A stretch of DNA of 57,501 nucleotides, taken from assembly GCF_016734815.1 (NCBI RefSeq), contig NZ_JAERQF010000034.1, positions 1 to 57,501 on the forward strand. Direction: 5' to 3'. The DNA comes from Hymenobacter rubidus. Its GTDB lineage: Bacteria; Bacteroidota; Bacteroidia; Cytophagales; Hymenobacteraceae. This document shows positions 41,458 through 49,464 of the stretch, one piece after another. Below the pieces are notes generated by a model that worked only from the letters and a program-made list of their open reading frames with translations, ran no database searches and was not told the DNA's origin. Numbering within the stretch: the stretch's first letter is position 1; each line of letters begins with the position of its first letter. The translations under genes were made by a program, and so were the position numbers.

Positions 41458-42870
41458 ATGAAATCTTTACGCAGTCTGCTACTGGGCCTGTTGGCCGCCG
41501 CCGGCCCGCTCGTGGCTTCGGCGCAGGCGCCCGCCCTCGCCACCTTCCCGGTGGGCGCCACCACCGTCACCGTCTCGGCCCTGGCCACCAACCTCAACAC
41601 CGTGTGGGAGCTGGCCTGGGGCCCCGATAATTTTATCTGGATGACCGAGCGTTACGGCCGCATCAGCCGCGTGAACCCCGCCACCGGGCAAGTGCTACCC
41701 CTGCTCACCCTGCCCGACGTGACGCCCACCGGCGAAAGCGGCCTACTGGGCATGGTGGTGACGCCGGCCACCCTGCCCACCGTGCCGCCGTTGCCCACCT
41801 ATTGGGTATTTGTGGTGTACAACTACACCGATGCCGGCTACCTCAAGGAGAAGCTGGTGCGCTACACCTACTCCGGCGGCACCCTGAGCAGCCCCGTGGT
41901 ACTGCTGGGCAACATCGATGCCACCACCTCGCACAGCGGCTCGCGGCTGCTACTGCTGGCCGATGGCACGTTGCTCATGAGCACCGGCGACGCCCAGCAG
42001 CAGCCCCAGGCCCAGAACACGGCCTCGCTCAATGGCAAAATCCTGCGCCTGAACCTCAACGGGACCATTCCGGCCACCAACCCCATTGCCGGTAGCGCCG
42101 TCTACACGTTCGGCCACCGCAACCCGCAGGGCGTGGTGCAACTGCCCGACGGCCGCATCTACAGCTCGGAGCACGGCCCCAACAACGACGACGAAATCAA
42201 CAAGATTGAAGCCGGCCGCAACTACGGCTGGCCCAACGTGGAAGGCTACTGCGACCTGCCCGCCGAAATGACCTTCTGCACCGCCAACAACGTGCGCGAA
42301 CCCCTCACCACCTGGACGCCCACCATCGCCCCGGCCGGCCTCACCTACTACGACCACCCCGCCATTCCGGGCTGGCGCGGCAGCCTGCTGCTGGCCGTGC
42401 TCAAAGACAGCAAGCTTATCGGCCTCACCCTGAACGCGACCGGCCTGGCCATTGCCACCCGCACCGATTTTCTGACCGGTTTCGGGCGGCTGCGCGCCAT
42501 CTGCGTGTCGCCGCAGGGCAAGGTGTACCTCGGCACCAGCAACCGCGACGGCCGCGGCACCCCCGTCGCCACCGACGACCGCATTCTGACCCTCGAAAAC
42601 CGCGCCTACGTGGCCAGCGCCACCCGCACCGGCCCAGCCGACTTTGCCTTCGAGATTTTCCCCAACCCCGCCCGGCGCCAGGCCACCGTGCAGCTGCCCG
42701 CCACGGCCACCCAGCTCATCGTGCTCGACCTGGCCGGCCGGGTGGTGCGCACCCTGCCCCCCACCAGCACCAGGGCAACCCTGGATTTGACTGGCCTGCG
42801 GGCCGGCACCTACCTGGTGCAGGCCGAAAACGCCAGTGGCCGCGCCACCCGCAAGCTGGTGGTGGATTAG
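41458..42870 (+). CDS. PQQ-dependent sugar dehydrogenase-like protein with T9SS sorting domain
   Basis: A 470-residue secreted protein. A signal peptide (cleavage after Ala22, ASAQ) precedes a six-bladed beta-propeller of the soluble glucose/aldose-sugar dehydrogenase family, recognised by LNTVWELAWGPDNFIWMTER, the YTFGHRNPQGVVQLPDGRIY block with its active-site His, and EHGPNNDDEINKI. The last 80 residues are a type A sorting domain (FEIFPNPARRQATVQLPATA ... AGTYLVQAENASGRATRKLV), so the enzyme is predicted to be exported by T9SS to the cell surface or medium. These enzymes oxidise aldose sugars at C1 using PQQ. The substrate cannot be predicted. Confidence 0.88.
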   Translation: MKSLRSLLLGLLAAAGPLVASAQAPALATFPVGATTVTVSALATNLNTVWELAWGPDNFIWMTERYGRISRVNPATGQVLPLLTLPDVTPTGESGLLGMVVTPATLPTVPPLPTYWVFVVYNYTDAGYLKEKLVRYTYSGGTLSSPVVLLGNIDATTSHSGSRLLLLADGTLLMSTGDAQQQPQAQNTASLNGKILRLNLNGTIPATNPIAGSAVYTFGHRNPQGVVQLPDGRIYSSEHGPNNDDEINKIEAGRNYGWPNVEGYCDLPAEMTFCTANNVREPLTTWTPTIAPAGLTYYDHPAIPGWRGSLLLAVLKDSKLIGLTLNATGLAIATRTDFLTGFGRLRAICVSPQGKVYLGTSNRDGRGTPVATDDRILTLENRAYVASATRTGPADFAFEIFPNPARRQATVQLPATATQLIVLDLAGRVVRTLPPTSTRATLDLTGLRAGTYLVQAENASGRATRKLVVD

Positions 42871-42889
42871 GGTAAATGGTAGTGAAAAA

Positions 42890-43114
42890 GAACGTCATGC
42901 TGAGCGCAGCCGAAGCATCTCTACCGCAACAGTAAACCTAAAGCGGTGTCGGGGTTGGTGTACCGTAGCGCGAACGTTGTCGTTCGCGTCCCCGCGCCGC
43001 TAACTCGTTCTGGCACGCGAACGACACAGTTCGCGCTACTGACCGCACGTACCTGACTTCGAAACGGCTGTAGTTACTTGCGCAGTAGAGATGCTTCGAC
43101 AAGCTCAGCATGAC
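42890..43114. repeat. Three-level nested palindromic repeat
   Basis: The outer arms GAACGTCATGCTGAGCGCAG and AAGCTCAGCATGACC belong to the common family. In the loop a second palindrome runs from AAAGCGGTGTCGGGGTTGGT (about 42940) to a decayed complement near 43073. Within it a third, GTAGCGCGAAC...GTTCGCGCTACT (42965-43040), matches the palindrome at 15317-15409. The same order of nesting occurs at 57265-57438. Confidence 0.88.
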
Positions 43115-43124
43115 CTGGACATAA

Positions 43125-43153
43125 AAAAGGGCCGGCAATTTGCCGGCCCTTTT
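43125..43153 (-). terminator. Rho-independent terminator of surface protein A
   Basis: Arms AAAAGGGCCGGCAA and TTGCCGGCCCTTTT are perfect, 24 bases past the minus-strand stop at 43177, followed on that strand by more T residues. Confidence 0.9.
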
Positions 43154-43176
43154 CAGTAAAAACCAGTGCTGAAAAA

Positions 43177-46100
43177 CTATTCCAGCACCACTTTGCGGGT
43201 GAGCACCTGGCCGGCTACGGCTACGCGCAGCGTGTAGATACCCGTTGCCAGGCGGCTGGTGCTCAGGGTCTGCTCGGTGCTGACGTTGGCCATTTCCTTG
43301 GTGAGCACTACCTGGCCCAGGGCATTGAGCAGGGTGGCCTGGCCGGCGCCGCTCAGGCCGCTTAGCTGCAGGGTGAGTTGGCCGGTGCTGCTGGGGTTGG
43401 GGTACACTTGCAGGGCCTCGGCCTGGGCCTGAGCCCGCGTAGCCGTTACGGTCGCGCTGGAAATGGTGAACGTTCCGGTAGGGTCGGTGCCGCCGTAGCC
43501 GCTCACGGCCACGTAGTAGGTGGTGCCCGCCGCGAGGCCCGTCACCGTGAAGGTGCCGACCGATGTATTGTTGGCCAGGCCGACGCAGCGCACCAGCACA
43601 AACGGACCGGCCGAGCAGCTGGGCGAAGTATACACGCGTACCATACCGGCCGCTGCGCCCGTGCAGGTAAACGAGCGCGCCGCCGAAGCCGCCGTGAAGC
43701 TGAACCACACATCATTGGGCACGGCCGTGGAAGAGCAGGCCGGCAGGTTGATGCCGGGCTGCAAGCTGGTGGTGGCACCTACGTTGGTGCTGCTGATGGT
43801 GGTGCCCGAGGGCAGGGCCACGGCGCCGCAGGGCTCGTTGTTGGCGGGCGGCGTCATCAGAGTCATGAAGGTGAAGGGCGCCGAGAGCACGCTGCTGCCG
43901 TTGAAGCCGCTGCACACCTGCATCACGTAGAACTGATACTCCGTGTTGGGCGCCAGGCCGGTGATGGGCGCCGACGTAGTCGTCAGGCCGGTGAGGGCCG
44001 TACCACCCGTGGGCGGGGTGAAGCCCGTGGGGCCGTAATACACGTTGTAGGTGCTGCCGGCCGTGCCCGCCAGCCATGTCAGCGTAGTGGAAGTACTGGT
44101 GATGGCGGCGGCATTCAGGCCACCGGGCGAGGGGCAGTTCGGAATGGGCGTGGCGCAGATGGTGAAGTTGCCCAGCGTGTTGCCGTTGGTATACTCGCTC
44201 ACCCGCACGTAGTAAGTCGTGCTGGGCGTGAGGCTGTTCACGTCGAGGTTAGGCGCGGCCACGTTGGCCCCGATGCCGGAGCACACGCGGAAGGTAAGCG
44301 GGCCCGTGCAGGCCGTGCCCGAATACACGCTTACCACGCTGGCCGGGGCGCCCGTCACGCTAATGCGCACGGCCGTGCTGGTAGGCCCGGTAGCCGCCGT
44401 GGTGAACTTAAACCACACATCGTGCGGGGTGGTGTTGGTGCTGCACGTGCCCGAACCGCTAGCGGCGTACACGGTGCTGGGCGTGGCAGTAGCCCCAAAG
44501 GTAGTAGTAGCCAGCGGCGTGCAGGTGTTGTTGATGGTCAGAATGGTTGCCCCGCAAGGGTCGTCGTTCACAATCTGGGTGGTGAAAGAAGCGGGCCCGG
44601 CCGTGCCGGAGTTGGAGCCGCCGGCGCAGTTCAGCGTCACGTAGAACTGGTAGGTGGTGCCGGGCGTGAGGCCCGTGATGGTGTAGGGCGGGGCGGTGAG
44701 GCCGGTGATGGCCGTGCCGCCGGTGGCCGGGTTGAAGCCCGTGGGGCCGTAAAGCACCGTGTAGGTGCCCGTGCCCCCGGTCAGCCAGTTGAGCGTGGCC
44801 GTGGTCGTGGTGGTGGTCGACGACAGGCTAGCCGGCGTGAGGCAGCCCGTGGCCGATTCCAGAATAACGTTGTCGAGGCCAATGTCGGTTACGCCGTAGT
44901 CCGACTTGGCGCGGAAGCGAATGACGGCCGTGGCCGACGTGCTGGCCACCGGCAGCACCTGCGTGGTGAAGGTGGCGCTGGTGAGGTAGCCGGCCAGGCG
45001 GCTGAAGGTGAGGCCGCCGTCGTTGGAAAGCTGCACCACCAGCGAGTCGCTGCCGCTGGTGTTGATGAAGTCGAAGCTCAGGCGCTTGGCGCCGGCGGCG
45101 CTCATGTTCACAAACAGGTCGAAGGTGCCAATGGTGCCGCTGGTGGCATTGTAGGAATGGAAGCGGGCCGAGTGCAGGCCCTGGCTGCTCACGGGCGTGT
45201 AGGCCCCGGATGTGGGGCCAGTCCAGGCACCGGCCGCGCCGTCGTCTTCGCGGCGCCAGGAGTTGTTGCCGGTGGCGGGGGTGTTGCGCCAGTTGTTGTT
45301 GGGCACATCGCGCGTGTCGCAGCGGCTAATCCAGGTGTTTTCGAAGCTTTCCGTAACCGGCAGCGCCGCGTAGAGCGGCGTGAGGCAGGCCGTCATAAAG
45401 GAACCGGCGTTCGACAGGCTGCCGTTGCCGCTGGTGCCCCCGCAGTTCTGCATCACATAAAACTGGTAGGTGGTGCTGGCCGTGAGGCCGGTGATGGTGG
45501 CCGTGGTGCCCGGCGCCGTCATCGTGGAGTACACGTTGGTGGTCGAGGGCGGCAGCGCCGGGTTGAAGCCCGTGGGGCCGTACAGAATGGTGAAAGGCCC
45601 GGCGGGGGTATTGGTTACGGTGTAGCTCACCAGAGCCGAGGTGGCCGTGGTGCTCACCACGCTCAGGTTGCGGGCGGTGGGGCAAAGGGCCGGCACCGGC
45701 GGAGTAAAGGTGTAAATCTGGCCCGTGGCCGGTTGTGTGGCAATGCTATTGGTTTCCACGGTCGAGCTGGCCGTGGGCGAGGTCGACGTGTTGTTCAGCG
45801 ACAGGAACGAGCCCGGACCCGAGCCCACGCCCGACAAGCCAATGGAAGCCCCGGCCCCGGATATCGGGTTGGCATCTTGGCGGTACACAAAGCGCACGAT
45901 GTTGGTCCCTTCCACCAGCTGCACCTGCATGGAGATGGAAGGACCGGTGCTGCCGTAGCGGTACCAGTTCAACCACTGAAACGTGAACACCCGGTTGGGG
46001 GAGGTACCGGTGGTGAGGTAGCTGGCCACGCCGCCGGAGGTGCCGTTCAAATCGTCCCAATACGGAGCCACAAGCGGGCGCTCCAGGGCCGGGCCAGTGG

Positions 46101-46422
46101 CCAGGTCGTTGGTGAGGTTGCTGGTGTTGGCGCCGGTATTGAAGGTAAGCCAGCCGTTCGACGACACCAGGCACGAGGTATAGGGCGAGCCATCGAAAAC
46201 AAAGGTGAAGCCCAGCGGGAGCACGCCCGATAGAACGTCATCGCCCTGAATGGTGGAAACGTTGGTGCCGCCCACCAAAGGAGTGAAGGTGCCCGTGCTG
46301 GGCGCAAAGGTGTAGGTGTCGACCTGCGCCTGACCGACGCGGCCCAGTAGCAGCAGCGCCACTAGCAGCGTCAGCGCAGTCGTCCACGGCCGGGGCCGCC
46401 ATGCTTGTAAGGGTGTACTCAT
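43177..46422 (-). CDS. Giant modular T9SS surface protein A
   Basis: From the ATG at 46422 there are 1,081 residues with a signal peptide (cleavage near GQAQ, residue 32). An upstream in-frame ATG (46635) is rejected because it would read through a terminator hairpin. The N-terminal part is a lectin-like domain (SSNGWLTFNTGANTSNL, APYWDDLNGTSGG). Fibronectin type III repeats follow (NLSVVSTTATSALVSYTV), a MAM-like module (ESFENTWISRC, NNSWRREDDG, SARFHSYNA), two repeats of a pre-peptidase-like domain (NDDPCGATILTI, NNEPCGAVALPSG) and a type A sorting domain (YPNPSSTGQLTLQLSGLSGA, ending VLTRKVVLE). It is probably an adhesin or surface-layer component; no catalytic motif is seen. Confidence 0.85.
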   Translation of the reverse strand: MSTPLQAWRPRPWTTALTLLVALLLLGRVGQAQVDTYTFAPSTGTFTPLVGGTNVSTIQGDDVLSGVLPLGFTFVFDGSPYTSCLVSSNGWLTFNTGANTSNLTNDLATGPALERPLVAPYWDDLNGTSGGVASYLTTGTSPNRVFTFQWLNWYRYGSTGPSISMQVQLVEGTNIVRFVYRQDANPISGAGASIGLSGVGSGPGSFLSLNNTSTSPTASSTVETNSIATQPATGQIYTFTPPVPALCPTARNLSVVSTTATSALVSYTVTNTPAGPFTILYGPTGFNPALPPSTTNVYSTMTAPGTTATITGLTASTTYQFYVMQNCGGTSGNGSLSNAGSFMTACLTPLYAALPVTESFENTWISRCDTRDVPNNNWRNTPATGNNSWRREDDGAAGAWTGPTSGAYTPVSSQGLHSARFHSYNATSGTIGTFDLFVNMSAAGAKRLSFDFINTSGSDSLVVQLSNDGGLTFSRLAGYLTSATFTTQVLPVASTSATAVIRFRAKSDYGVTDIGLDNVILESATGCLTPASLSSTTTTTTATLNWLTGGTGTYTVLYGPTGFNPATGGTAITGLTAPPYTITGLTPGTTYQFYVTLNCAGGSNSGTAGPASFTTQIVNDDPCGATILTINNTCTPLATTTFGATATPSTVYAASGSGTCSTNTTPHDVWFKFTTAATGPTSTAVRISVTGAPASVVSVYSGTACTGPLTFRVCSGIGANVAAPNLDVNSLTPSTTYYVRVSEYTNGNTLGNFTICATPIPNCPSPGGLNAAAITSTSTTLTWLAGTAGSTYNVYYGPTGFTPPTGGTALTGLTTTSAPITGLAPNTEYQFYVMQVCSGFNGSSVLSAPFTFMTLMTPPANNEPCGAVALPSGTTISSTNVGATTSLQPGINLPACSSTAVPNDVWFSFTAASAARSFTCTGAAAGMVRVYTSPSCSAGPFVLVRCVGLANNTSVGTFTVTGLAAGTTYYVAVSGYGGTDPTGTFTISSATVTATRAQAQAEALQVYPNPSSTGQLTLQLSGLSGAGQATLLNALGQVVLTKEMANVSTEQTLSTSRLATGIYTLRVAVAGQVLTRKVVLE

Positions 46423-46576
46423 GAGGTGTGAGGGGAAATGGTGTGAAAATAAGGTTGGTGGCGTAGGGGTGGAGAAAGTTAGAAAAGCGCTTAGAGCACT
46501 GTAATTTAGAGATAAGCTCCGGCGCACACAATTGATGGTTTTCCCGGCGCTGGCGTTGGAGAACCCCAATAACTCC

Positions 46577-46613
46577 AAAAAAAGGCTGTTCCGCAACGGA
46601 ACAGCCTTTTTTT
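46577..46613 (-). terminator. Rho-independent terminator of surface protein B
   Basis: Seventeen-base perfect arms AAAAAAAGGCTGTTCCG and CGGAACAGCCTTTTTTT with a three-base loop, 26 bases past the stop at 46639 on the minus strand. It also shows that the longer 5' frame of surface protein A is not real. Confidence 0.93.
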
Positions 46614-46638
46614 GACAGGTTAAAAATTTCAGCACTTG

Positions 46639-49134
46639 CTATTCCAGCACCACTTTGCGGGTGAGCACCTGGCCGGCTACGGCCACGCGCAGCGTGTAGA
46701 GGCCGGCGGCCACCTCGCGGGTCCGCAGGGTTTGCTCAACGCTGGCGTTGGTCAGTTCCTTGGTCAGCACCAATTGGCCCAGGGCATTGAGCAGGGTGGC
46801 CTGCCCGGCGCCGCCCAGGCCGCTCAGCTTCAGGGTAAGCTCGCCGGTGTTGCTCGGGTTGGGGTACACCTGCAGGGCGGCGCTTTCGGCCTGCGCACGG
46901 GTCGCCGTTACGGTGCTCGTGATGGTGAACAGGCCGCTGGGGTCGATGCCGCCGTAGTTGCTCACCGCCACGTAGTAGCGGGTGCCCACCGTGAGGCCGT
47001 TGAGGGCGAAAGAGCCCACGGCCGTATTAGGCGCACCCGAGCTGCGGCAGAGGAACGGAATGAATGGCCCGTTGGCGCAGTCGGCGGCCGTAAACACGCG
47101 CACCATGCCGGCCGGGGCACCCGTCACGGTCAGGCCGCGCGTGGTGGCGGTAGCGGTGAAGACGAACCACACATCTTGCAGAATGGAGGCCGGCGAGCAG
47201 GCCGGCGTGAGAATGCCCGGCTGAATGCTGGTAGTGGCGCCAATGTTTGAGCCATTGACCGGGGCAGTGCCCAGCGTGATGGCGCCGCAAGGCTCGTCGT
47301 TGGGCAGCAGCGTGGTGAAGGTAGCATTGGTCAGGGTGTTGGGCGAGGTGCCCACCGTGCATATCGGCTGAATGCTTATTGTGTAGGGCGAGGCCGGCGT
47401 GAGGCCGGTGAGGGTGATGGGCGAAGCCGTGCCGGTGGCCGTTTGGGCCGTGCCGCCCGTGGGCGTGTAGGTCACCACGTAGCTGTTGTTGCCAATGCCG
47501 GGCGTGAAGTTCAGCACCGCCGAGGTCGCCGTGATGTTGGTCACGGTCAGGCCGGTTACCAGCGTGCAGGTGGGCGGCGCCAGGCAGGAAATACCCGCCG
47601 CAAAACCCGCGCGGGTCACCGAACCATCGGAGGTGAACACGAGCGTGAGCTGGCCCGTGGTGTTGGCAGTGGAAGCCGTGATGGGGCCGGGAATGGTGGT
47701 GCCCGTGAACGAGCCCAGCAGCGGCGCGGCGGCCGTGGGCCCGTCGTAGATTTTCAGGAAGTCGAAGTTGCTCTCCAAATCGAACGCCGTGAAGGTGAGC
47801 ACCACTTTCGAGCCGTTGGCCGGGGTCAATACCGAGGTCAGGTTTTCGTTGTTGTTGTACGCGCCACTGGGGCCGCCCGAATCGAAAAGAATGCCCGAGC
47901 AGGTGGTCTGGTTCGTGCCAATCAGGTACGAGAGGTTGCCGGTGTTGTAGCTGGCGCTAGAGCAGGCATTGCCCGCCGGGGTGGTCACGCACACCGGGCC
48001 GGTGAAGGCGTTGGCCGGTACCGTGAGGGTAATCTGAGTGGCCGAGTTCACGGTGAACGCCGTGACGGGTGAGCCCCCCAGGGTCACGGCCGTGGCCCCG
48101 GTGAAGTTCGTGCCCGTTACCACCACCGAAGTGCCCGCCGGGCCGCTGGTAGGCGTGAAGCTGGCAACGGTAGGGGCGGGCACCGTGAAGTTGGTGCTGC
48201 TGGCGGCCGTGCCCACGCGGATGAGACCGGTGGCCGCGCCAACGGGCACCGTTGCGGTAATTTGGGTAGCCGAGTTGATGACGAAGCCTGGGGCCGGAAC
48301 GTTGTTGAAGCTCACGGTAGCCACGCCGGTAAAGTTGGTGCCCGTGATAACGACCGAGGTGCCGGGCAGCCCGCTGGTGGGCGTGAAGCTGGTGATGGTG
48401 GGGGCGGGCACGGTGAAGTTGGTGCCGCTGGTAGCCGGAGCTATGGGGGTAATCACGCGAATGGGGCCGGTGGTTGCCCCCGAGGGCACCGCTACCGTAA
48501 TCTGAGTGGCCGAATTGACGACGAAGCCGGGAGCGACCACGCCATTAAACGTCACCGACGTAGTGCCCGTAAAGTTAAGCCCCGTGATAACCACGCTGGT
48601 ACCGGGCAGGCCGCTGGTGGGGCTGAAGCTGGTGATGGTGGGCACGTTGACGGCGCAGGCAATGGAAGCCGCGAAGCCGGCATTTGTCACCGAGCCATCG
48701 GAGGTGAATACCAGGGTGAGCTGGCCCGTGGGGTTGGAGGCCGTCACGAGGCCCGGGCTGGTGGTGCCCGTGAACGAACCCAGCAGCGGCGCGGCGGCCG
48801 TGGGCCCGTCGTAGATTTTCAGGAAGTCGAAGTTGCTCTCCAGGTCGAAGGCCGTGAAGTTGAGCTGGATTTTAGCCCCGGCAGTAGCGGGGGTCAGCAC
48901 GGTGGTCAGGTTCTCGTTGTTGGCGTAAGTGCCGGTGGCTCCGCCCGAGTCGTAAATGTTGCCCGCGCAAGTCGTCTGGTTGGTACCGATGAGGTAGGTT
49001 TGCGCCCACAGGCTGTGGCTGAGCAGCAACAGCGCCAGCAGCAAAGACGCCGGTCGCCAGCGCGCTGCCAACGTGGTGGTCGCCGCTGCTTTGGCCCGCG
49101 GCTGGGGCCGCCGTCCTGGTAAGAATAGTTTCAT
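46639..49134 (-). CDS. Modular T9SS surface protein B with CUB and IPT/TIG domains
   Basis: An 831-residue secreted protein, signal peptide cleaved near Ala44 (SLWAQ). Domains in order: a CUB-like domain (NIYDSGGATGTYANNENLTT, FDFLKIYDGP), three IPT/TIG repeats (each starting PTITSFSPTSGLPGTSVVIT or a close variant), a second CUB-like domain (LFDSGGPSGAYNNNENLTSV), a fibronectin type III domain, a pre-peptidase-like domain (NDEPCGAITLGTAP) and the type A sorting domain (YPNPSNTGELTLKLSGLGGA ... VLTRKVVLE). The tail is nearly identical to those of the two neighbouring proteins. Probably binds other surface or matrix molecules; no enzyme motif. Confidence 0.87.
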   Translation of the reverse strand: MKLFLPGRRPQPRAKAAATTTLAARWRPASLLLALLLLSHSLWAQTYLIGTNQTTCAGNIYDSGGATGTYANNENLTTVLTPATAGAKIQLNFTAFDLESNFDFLKIYDGPTAAAPLLGSFTGTTSPGLVTASNPTGQLTLVFTSDGSVTNAGFAASIACAVNVPTITSFSPTSGLPGTSVVITGLNFTGTTSVTFNGVVAPGFVVNSATQITVAVPSGATTGPIRVITPIAPATSGTNFTVPAPTITSFTPTSGLPGTSVVITGTNFTGVATVSFNNVPAPGFVINSATQITATVPVGAATGLIRVGTAASSTNFTVPAPTVASFTPTSGPAGTSVVVTGTNFTGATAVTLGGSPVTAFTVNSATQITLTVPANAFTGPVCVTTPAGNACSSASYNTGNLSYLIGTNQTTCSGILFDSGGPSGAYNNNENLTSVLTPANGSKVVLTFTAFDLESNFDFLKIYDGPTAAAPLLGSFTGTTIPGPITASTANTTGQLTLVFTSDGSVTRAGFAAGISCLAPPTCTLVTGLTVTNITATSAVLNFTPGIGNNSYVVTYTPTGGTAQTATGTASPITLTGLTPASPYTISIQPICTVGTSPNTLTNATFTTLLPNDEPCGAITLGTAPVNGSNIGATTSIQPGILTPACSPASILQDVWFVFTATATTRGLTVTGAPAGMVRVFTAADCANGPFIPFLCRSSGAPNTAVGSFALNGLTVGTRYYVAVSNYGGIDPSGLFTITSTVTATRAQAESAALQVYPNPSNTGELTLKLSGLGGAGQATLLNALGQLVLTKELTNASVEQTLRTREVAAGLYTLRVAVAGQVLTRKVVLE

Positions 49135-49301
49135 GAGGGTGAGTGGGGAAAAGTGACTGGTTGACTAAAGAGGATGGTTGAAAAAAGTGGGTGGTGGAGC
49201 GTATGTGCGTGCTTTGGGCAGTGTAATGTAGGGCCAAAGTCCCGATGGGTCCTACTGTTCTATTCGGCTGCTGGCAGTTCCGGATTGTCTGATAAGCAAA
49301 T

Positions 49302-49334
49302 AAAAGGGCCATTCCGCAATGGAATGGCCCTTTT
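49302..49334 (-). terminator. Rho-independent terminator of surface protein C
   Basis: Arms AAAAGGGCCATTCC and GGAATGGCCCTTTT are perfect around GCAAT, about 130 bases past the stop at 49465 on the minus strand. The 330-base gap around it holds nothing else recognisable. Confidence 0.88.
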
Positions 49335-49464
49335 GGTAGAAATTTATAGTCTAAGCAAGTAGCCGGAGCTACGCGCCGAATAGCAAGACAACAGGGGGGA
49401 CATTACCGGTAGGTGCCTTGTTTTCTGCTATTAACTGCTTATAACTGAAGAGCTGAGCAGGACT

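Noticed and set aside
43378..46233. Plus-strand open frame of about 950 codons opposite surface protein A
   Set aside because: Low-complexity Gly/Arg/His translation with no recognisable domain, lying entirely over the T9SS protein in the other strand. The similar 770-codon frame at 50977-53289 is rejected for the same reason.
46423..46635. N-terminal extension of surface protein A to an ATG at 46635
   Set aside because: It would be translated across the terminator hairpin of the upstream gene and would place 71 residues before an obvious signal peptide.
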